A stretch of 64,000 nt of DNA from Phycisphaeraceae bacterium (GTDB taxonomy: Bacteria; Planctomycetota; Phycisphaerae; Phycisphaerales; UBA1924): contig JACKHF010000001.1 of NCBI GenBank assembly GCA_020639155.1, positions 1,116,001-1,180,000 of the forward strand. The letters are read 5' to 3'. Below, piece after piece: positions 59,401 to 64,000 of the stretch. Position numbers and translations under genes: made by a program. The notes under the pieces were generated by a model that did not search any database, had not been told where the DNA came from, and was given only the letters and a program-made list of their open reading frames with translations. Numbering within the stretch: the first letter of the stretch is position 1; each line of letters opens with the position of its first letter.

Positions 59401-60327
59401 TCAGTCCCGCATGCGGTATTCCTGCACAAGTTCGACAAGCTCCTGATGCAGATGGCCGTTGGATGCGATGCTCTGCGGCTGGTGTGCATCTTCTTCGGGG
59501 AACCCGGATGGATGTGTGAACTTGCCACCAGCTTCGCGCAGAATGGGAACTGTTGCTGCGACGTCCCAGGCTGACACGACGGGCTCCAGGACGGCATCGA
59601 TCCTTCCCGTGCACAGCAGGAGATGCGAGTAGCAGTCGCTCCAGCCCCTGACCGCGCGCGTTTTCAGGCCGAGTTCGACATGGACAACATCCCATCCCGC
59701 GTTGTGCATGCCACGGACACTCGTCAGGCACACGGTCGCATCTTTCAAGTGCTTTGTGTCTGAGACGCGCGCTGGTAGCGTCTGATACTCGTCGTCGACA
59801 GGAGTGCCCAGCGCACGAGCTCGCATTGCTTCGGGTGATACTGCACGATGCCATGCGCCGTGACCATCCGCTGCCCAGATCATCTCGTTGAGTGCTGGCA
59901 TGAAGATGACACCAGCGACAACGCTGGAGGTGCCGTCGGGGAACGCCTTTTCAACGCCGATCATGGTGCCCCAGAGCGGGACACCATGAATGAACGAGCG
60001 CGTGCCATCGATCGGATCAATCACCCAGCGGTACCCGCTTGCGCCGAACGTCTCTGGGTGCTCTTCGCCGAGCACGCCGTCCTTTGCGAACTTTGTGAGA
60101 ATACGCTGTCGGAGAAACTTTTCACACTCGCGGTCTGCGACGGTGACGGGCGAGCCGTCCTTCTTTACCTGGATACTGACATCGGTCTGGAAGTGTTCGA
60201 GGGTGATCTGCGCTGATTCCCTGGCGATCTGCGTCGCGTGCTCAAGTCGGGCTGCAAGATCATCTTTCAGTGGTGCGCCTTGTGTCTGTTTCGATCCGGT
60301 GGTTTCAGCTGCACTAAACAAGAACAT
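59401..60327 (-). CDS. hisN: Histidinol-phosphatase-type inositol monophosphatase family enzyme
   Basis: The protein has 308 aa, a Mg-dependent phosphatase. Motifs: GVLGEEHPE (metal ligand Glu), VIDPIDGTRSFIHGVPLWGT (DPIDGT, with the RSF that favours histidinol-phosphatase over inositol monophosphatase), and SAWDVAATVPI with its metal-binding Asp. This enzyme completes the penultimate histidine step in several bacteria; other his genes are not in the window, so the substrate remains inferred. It ends six bases before the hscA-like start, so both may be one transcript. Confidence 0.8.
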   Translation of the reverse strand: MFLFSAAETTGSKQTQGAPLKDDLAARLEHATQIARESAQITLEHFQTDVSIQVKKDGSPVTVADRECEKFLRQRILTKFAKDGVLGEEHPETFGASGYRWVIDPIDGTRSFIHGVPLWGTMIGVEKAFPDGTSSVVAGVIFMPALNEMIWAADGHGAWHRAVSPEAMRARALGTPVDDEYQTLPARVSDTKHLKDATVCLTSVRGMHNAGWDVVHVELGLKTRAVRGWSDCYSHLLLCTGRIDAVLEPVVSAWDVAATVPILREAGGKFTHPSGFPEEDAHQPQSIASNGHLHQELVELVQEYRMRD

Positions 60328-60468
60328 ACCTCCTGATGCACAGTAGAGATCAATGGGCGAAAAGACCAGTGGATCGGGCTCGGTTCATCCAGCGTTTTTC
60401 CGCTGGATCAGGCAATGAGTGCGTACAACAATGCCCAATGCGCCCGTGTCGGGCAGCGGAGGCACACG

Positions 60469-60825
60469 ATGTTCGATCAACTGAAAGCAATGGGTGCGGT
60501 TGCGGGGCTGATGAAAAACAAGGACAAGCTTGCGCAGGTGGGTGAGCGCGTGAAGGAGGAGCTTGAAGCCCTGCGCGTGGAGGGTTCGGCTGGTGGCGGC
60601 GCTGTGAGTGTGTCCATGAACGGGAAGATGAGTGTGCTGGGTGTGCGTATTGCGTCCGCACTGGCTGGCAGCACCGATGTTGGCATGCTCGAACAGATGG
60701 TGAAGGATGCTGTGACCGATGCGCAGACAAATGCTCAGGAGGCCGCGAAACGGGTGATACAACGAGCCGCGAATGAGCTCGGACTCGGCGATATTTCTGG
60801 CATCGCCCAACTGGCGGGTATGTGA
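60469..60825 (+). CDS. ybaB: YbaB/EbfC-family nucleoid-associated protein
   Basis: A small DNA-binding protein (about 118 aa) of the YbaB/EbfC family. The pattern MFDQLKAMGAVAGLMKNKDK, a basic-acidic helix, then a Gly-rich strand (GSAGGGAVSVSMNGKMSVLG) and a C-terminal helix fit the family. ATG 60469 has GGAGG seven bases upstream, so the longer frame from 60415 is not used. It is divergent from hisN. Its usual partners dnaX and recR are not in the window; the next gene starts three bases after its stop. Confidence 0.87.
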   Translation: MFDQLKAMGAVAGLMKNKDKLAQVGERVKEELEALRVEGSAGGGAVSVSMNGKMSVLGVRIASALAGSTDVGMLEQMVKDAVTDAQTNAQEAAKRVIQRAANELGLGDISGIAQLAGM

Positions 60826-60828
60826 GCG

Positions 60829-61644
60829 ATGTCGAAACAGGTTGTGCCTGTGTTTGAACAGGATGTGGTTGTTGTTTCGTTGGACCGAGAGACGTTCTCG
60901 ATCCAGATTGGTGCACCACGTCGGCAACAGCGCACGCCAGAAGAAACGCAGATCTGGGATTCCATGTGCGCGCAGAATCCGAGGCTCTTCGACGGTCCCA
61001 TACTCGCGGTTGAACGCGTTGACTGGAATGCAAGTTCAGGCGAAGCCTGCGTTCATGCGTTGGTGGGCAGGTACAGCAGCTTGTGTCTGGCACGGGCTCA
61101 AGTGAATACCAGATCAAGTACATTTGAACAACCAGCGTGTGCGATTCTCTCGGTCACGGGGCTTCTAACAAAGCAGCGAGTTTGCAGCGGTCGACAGGAA
61201 GTGCTGATGGGTTTGCGCGGCTCAAATGTCGCGAGCTATCCGCTGCACTGGGAGTTTGCCCCGGCTGGCGGTCTTGGTGTTCCAAATGAAGGCACATCTT
61301 CGGTTACTCCCTCAGCGATGCGGGACGCTCTGATTGAGGAATACGTCGAGGAGATCGGTAGTCCTTCGCAGCAAGCGATTGAAGCATTGCGTGACAGCGA
61401 GTTGGTTGCACTGGTCTTCGATCGCACGGCGCTGAGCTACGACATCGTGCTGCGCGTGCAGTTGCCGGAGAACGAACTCGATGATCATCCTTTGCTCTCG
61501 CTGGATGTGCCGGATCGCAGTTGGGAATATGCTGCGCTGCAGTGGATACCGACGAGCGATCTTGTTGCATTCTTCAGTTCAGATCGGCATCAAATCATTC
61601 CGCCAGCAAGGCTCCTGGCGAAGGCTCTCGGATGGATACCTTGA
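60829..61644 (+). CDS. Degenerate Nudix-like protein
   Basis: The protein has 271 aa. The region LHWEFAPAGGLG, then AMRDALIEEYVEEIG, resembles the Nudix box GxxxxxExxxxxxxREUxEExGU, but the spacing between the Gly and the REU part is longer and the Arg is replaced by Glu. The N-terminal half has no recognised motif. Hydrolase activity is doubtful; a ligand-binding or regulatory role is possible. It starts three bases after ybaB and probably shares its transcript. Confidence 0.6.
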   Translation: MSKQVVPVFEQDVVVVSLDRETFSIQIGAPRRQQRTPEETQIWDSMCAQNPRLFDGPILAVERVDWNASSGEACVHALVGRYSSLCLARAQVNTRSSTFEQPACAILSVTGLLTKQRVCSGRQEVLMGLRGSNVASYPLHWEFAPAGGLGVPNEGTSSVTPSAMRDALIEEYVEEIGSPSQQAIEALRDSELVALVFDRTALSYDIVLRVQLPENELDDHPLLSLDVPDRSWEYAALQWIPTSDLVAFFSSDRHQIIPPARLLAKALGWIP

Positions 61645-61722
61645 CGATGCAGGAAAAACCGCCGATGCGAGCATATGGAAGCAGCGCAGCGGCGGAAACT
61701 GGAGAAGTGTTGTGCTGTGAGA

Positions 61723-62853
61723 TCAGTCACCCAGACAGGAATCGGACGCGTGGCTGATCATGACTGGTTTGGGTAGTGGCTTTGGCTCAACAGTTGCAAG
61801 CCGACCGCGATACACCCCGGATGCTGGATCGTGACCGAGCGCGAGTGCAACAAGCTCACCACGACTGTTTGCTCCGAGCTTGCGGTGCAGTGATTTCACA
61901 TAATCGTGCACTGTGTGCTGGCTGCGCCCCAGTTCATCCGCGATCTCGCGAATGGATGCGCCGCCAACGAGACGTTCCAGTACTTCGCTCTCGCGCGGCG
62001 TGAGGAACCCGCCCGACGATCCGCGAAGACTTCCGAACGCAAGCATTGCTCGGGTAGCAAGGCTCGGCATCGGTGTGCGTGCGACCGTGCTGTGGATTGG
62101 GTCAATCTGTGATGTGAATGATGTGAGTACGTAGAAAATGACGCGGTGTGTCTTCTGCTCTTGCGTTGACTTTGATGTTTCGTCAAGCACAGGGAGAGCA
62201 GCGATGCCAACCACGGGCTCAGCATCAACGACGCCCTGCAGGAGTCTGCCGATAGCGCCGGTGTGCCAGTTTCGGCCCTCGGGGAGTGTACTGATGAGTC
62301 CGGCAGCGCATGTTCCAGTCGTGTCGACGCACGTTTGTGAGACGCTGACGCATGAAGGATCAAAGCCGACACTGGCAAGCCTGTTTGTGCGGGTTTTGAG
62401 CGCGCGAAGAGCAGATGTGATTCGATCGCTTCGGCCTGCGCTTTGGGCGGCGGAGACGCCAACCTGCTCGACCTCAAGAACCCGTCCCTTTGCGTCTATT
62501 GTACCGAGCATGACAACAGCCATGCCGGCGGGGGCAAGCGGAGCAAGCACCTCGCTTGCCTTGTCACACCAGTCGCGAGTGGGAACTGCTGGGAGTGACA
62601 TGATGTGTTGGCTGCACACAACGACACTGTGAAGCAGAGTTGCGAGTGTTCCGCCTGGGAAGGCCATGAGATCCTCGGGTTCATTTGTGCCGCAGCCCAT
62701 CTGTGCGCCAACGGCAACTGGGTTGGAACTGTCACCGGCATGATCTGGTTTGTCACCAGTGTGACCGCTTTGTTTATGATCCGCAAACGACTCGACCATT
62801 GAGTTCAACTTCGAATCCTCTGTTACGGCGGCGTATATGAATGCGCAACACAC
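61723..62853 (-). CDS. LuxR-family transcription regulator with N-terminal sensor-like region
   Basis: The protein has 376 aa (ATG 62799 is an alternative start). The C-terminal region FLTPRESEVLERLVGGASIR then EIADELGRSQHTVHDYVKSL has the LuxR/GerE helix-turn-helix (about residues 290-350). The N-terminal 280 residues resemble a GAF/PAS-like sensor in size but I cannot confirm a family. A Cys at VSVSQTCVDTTGTCAAG might be of redox interest. It is divergent from the flavoprotein gene; two inverted repeats in the gap at 62934 and 63041 are candidate binding sites. Confidence 0.75.
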   Translation of the reverse strand: MCCAFIYAAVTEDSKLNSMVESFADHKQSGHTGDKPDHAGDSSNPVAVGAQMGCGTNEPEDLMAFPGGTLATLLHSVVVCSQHIMSLPAVPTRDWCDKASEVLAPLAPAGMAVVMLGTIDAKGRVLEVEQVGVSAAQSAGRSDRITSALRALKTRTNRLASVGFDPSCVSVSQTCVDTTGTCAAGLISTLPEGRNWHTGAIGRLLQGVVDAEPVVGIAALPVLDETSKSTQEQKTHRVIFYVLTSFTSQIDPIHSTVARTPMPSLATRAMLAFGSLRGSSGGFLTPRESEVLERLVGGASIREIADELGRSQHTVHDYVKSLHRKLGANSRGELVALALGHDPASGVYRGRLATVEPKPLPKPVMISHASDSCLGD

Positions 62854-62933
62854 GGTTTCAGGTTCAACTGGTGGGGAAAATCACCAACCTGAACGCAAGT
62901 GTCGGCCCGCCCAAGACATATTGCTATGGCATT

Positions 62934-62948
62934 GCTGCACGTTGCAGC
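62934..62948. promoter_or_regulatory. Inverted repeat GCTGCA-CGT-TGCAGC
   Basis: A perfect 6+6 inverted repeat with a 3-base spacer lies in the divergent region between the LuxR-type gene and the flavoprotein gene. It could be an operator; unproven. Confidence 0.3.
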
Positions 62949-63040
62949 TGACCCCTGAGAGCGAAAACCATACCCAACATGTCGGTCCGAAGACACAGAG
63001 GAAAACTCCCCGATTGAGAGAGAAAAGTCGCTGTTCCATA

Positions 63041-63055
63041 CAGGGGATTCCCCTG
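63041..63055. promoter_or_regulatory. 15-base palindrome CAGGGGA-T-TCCCCTG
   Basis: A perfect 7+7 palindrome with one central base lies 110 bases before the flavoprotein start. It has the length of a dimeric regulator site, perhaps for the divergent LuxR-type protein. Unproven. Confidence 0.35.
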
Positions 63056-63192
63056 ATATTGTTTCGTATGAATACCATCGGTTCTGTTCGCATCGTTGTA
63101 TTGGATGCAGATGCGAAGCGTCGACAGTGTGTGCTTCATCGTGCAGCGCAGACAGTTCCTTGACCATGACGCTTGAAGGAGTGCAGGTTCGT

Positions 63193-64000
63193 ATGACACG
63201 CGCCACCGAAGAGACAACACTTCTCATCATCGGCGCTGGGCCGACAGGACTCGGAGCCGGGTATCGACTGCGCGAGTTAGGACACCAGCGCTTCCACATC
63301 GTGGAGCGCAATGAGCGTGTCGGTGGGTTGGCAAGAAGTATCAAGGACGACAAAGGGTTCACCTGGGATATTGGTGGCCATGTGTTGTTCAGTCACTACC
63401 AGTATTACGACAAACTATTTGAAACTCTTATCGGGAAAGACTACACGCTGAACGATCGCGAATCGTGGGTTCGAACACGGAATAGGTGGATTCCTTACCC
63501 TTACCAGAACAACCTTCGCTACCTGCCGCAGGACATGATCTATGAATGTTTGGCAGGTTTGATTCGTACACAAGCAAATGCACAACCCAAAGAGGGGGTG
63601 ATTTGCGGCCCAAATACTGAAACGGACAATATTGGCCAATCATATCGCAACAACAACAACGGGGGGGGGCGATCGCCTCAAACCGCGAGAAACTTTGGTG
63701 AGTTCATCGATGCCGTCTTTGGAGACGGGATCGCAAGGCACTTCATGCGACCGTACAACTTCAAGGTCTGGGCGCACGAACCTGAGATGATGAACAAGAC
63801 ATGGATCGGTGAGCGCGTCGCTGTCATCGATTATGAGCGCGCGCTCAGGAACGTTATTCTCGAGCAGGATGACTTCGGTTGGGGGCCGAATAACAGATTC
63901 AAGTATCCCCTTTTCGGTACGGGGGATTTTTACGATCGCTTTGAGCCACATCTGCGTGATCATCTCACGTTCAACACAAAGCTGGTCGGTGTTGATCTTG
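63193..64000 (+). CDS. UDP-galactopyranose mutase/PPO-like FAD oxidoreductase (3' end outside window)
   Basis: The frame runs open from ATG 63193 to the last base (at least 269 codons). The FAD-binding loop LLIIGAGPTGLGAGYRLREL is followed by ERNERVGGLARSI, WDIGGHVLFSHY and RNRWIPYPYQNN, then RPYNFKVWAHEPEMMNKTW with IGERVAV, matching the amine-oxidase/UDP-galactopyranose mutase-like flavoproteins of polysaccharide clusters. The substrate is unknown. ATG 63166 is a possible alternative start in frame; GAAGGAG lies at 63174. Between residues about 127 and 173 there is a low-complexity insertion encoded by (AAC)4 and G9, which may allow slippage. Confidence 0.8.
   Translation, partial: MTRATEETTLLIIGAGPTGLGAGYRLRELGHQRFHIVERNERVGGLARSIKDDKGFTWDIGGHVLFSHYQYYDKLFETLIGKDYTLNDRESWVRTRNRWIPYPYQNNLRYLPQDMIYECLAGLIRTQANAQPKEGVICGPNTETDNIGQSYRNNNNGGGRSPQTARNFGEFIDAVFGDGIARHFMRPYNFKVWAHEPEMMNKTWIGERVAVIDYERALRNVILEQDDFGWGPNNRFKYPLFGTGDFYDRFEPHLRDHLTFNTKLVGVDL
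63649..63669 (+). repeat. (AAC)4 followed by G9 within the flavoprotein frame
   Basis: Twelve bases of AAC repeats (63649-63660) and nine G (63661-63669) encode NNNNGGG in frame. A change of one G would truncate the product. Homopolymeric tracts of this length in surface-sugar genes are known phase-variation sites. Confidence 0.7.

Noticed and set aside
1..64000. CRISPR arrays, tRNA or rRNA genes, insertion sequences
   Set aside because: No direct-repeat/spacer series, cloverleaf sequence, rRNA core or transposase motif was seen on reading both strands. A tRNA or CRISPR scan would be decisive.

Overview
The window reads as a chromosomal segment of a planctomycete, most likely of the class Phycisphaerae. 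This is inferred from three things: many secreted proteins share one short Cys-rich dockerin-like C-terminus, there are several membrane proteins with CxxC zinc ribbons, and dnaA sits alone without dnaN or recF. I see no rRNA, tRNA, CRISPR array, insertion sequence or phage gene.

Layout. 1-11.6 kb: 5'-truncated dnaA with its terminator, two tandem zinc-ribbon membrane paralogues, a PilZ-like protein, a phosphoesterase, a polytopic membrane protein, a P1B-like metal ATPase with a structured leader, then divergent aat and gpsA. 11.8-26.2 kb: an island of secreted proteins (two metalloproteases, a beta-propeller-like protein, an SBBP-repeat protein, two LVIVD-repeat proteins). Each ends in the same 55-residue, six-cysteine, two-EF-hand cassette. 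The island is interrupted by a housekeeping block (DinB-like protein, acyl-CoA thioesterase, purN, lipoproteins, CPBP protease) and by about 240 nt of strongly folded intergenic DNA that may encode an RNA.

26.2-35.3 kb: a minus-strand surface or flagellar glycosylation operon. It comprises a giant Maf-type protein with an extra C-terminal half, a CMP-acylneuraminate synthetase-like enzyme, a small coiled-coil protein overlapping a glycosyltransferase, and a HAD-fold protein. 35.4-44.4 kb: an NTF2-like protein, a STAS protein, a seventh cassette protein (TIGR03790-like), and a secretin/ATPase pair (gspD-gspE) that could take part in exporting cassette proteins.

44.4-64 kb: three paralogous exported LolA-like proteins (four domain copies), an ABC exporter, a dicarboxylate symporter, two more zinc-ribbon membrane proteins, ppk1, a QueD-like protein lacking the expected cysteine, an HscA-type Hsp70, a histidinol-phosphatase-like enzyme, ybaB, a degenerate Nudix protein and a LuxR-type regulator. 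At the right edge is a truncated UDP-galactopyranose-mutase-like flavoprotein gene that carries an (AAC)4-G9 tract inside its reading frame.

The most unusual features are the fixed-length sorting-type cassette family with signs of recent DNA exchange, the candidate structured RNA, the Maf fusion, the tandem duplication that left a gene stub, and the possible phase-variable tract. All functional statements rest on motif recognition by eye; no database search was run.
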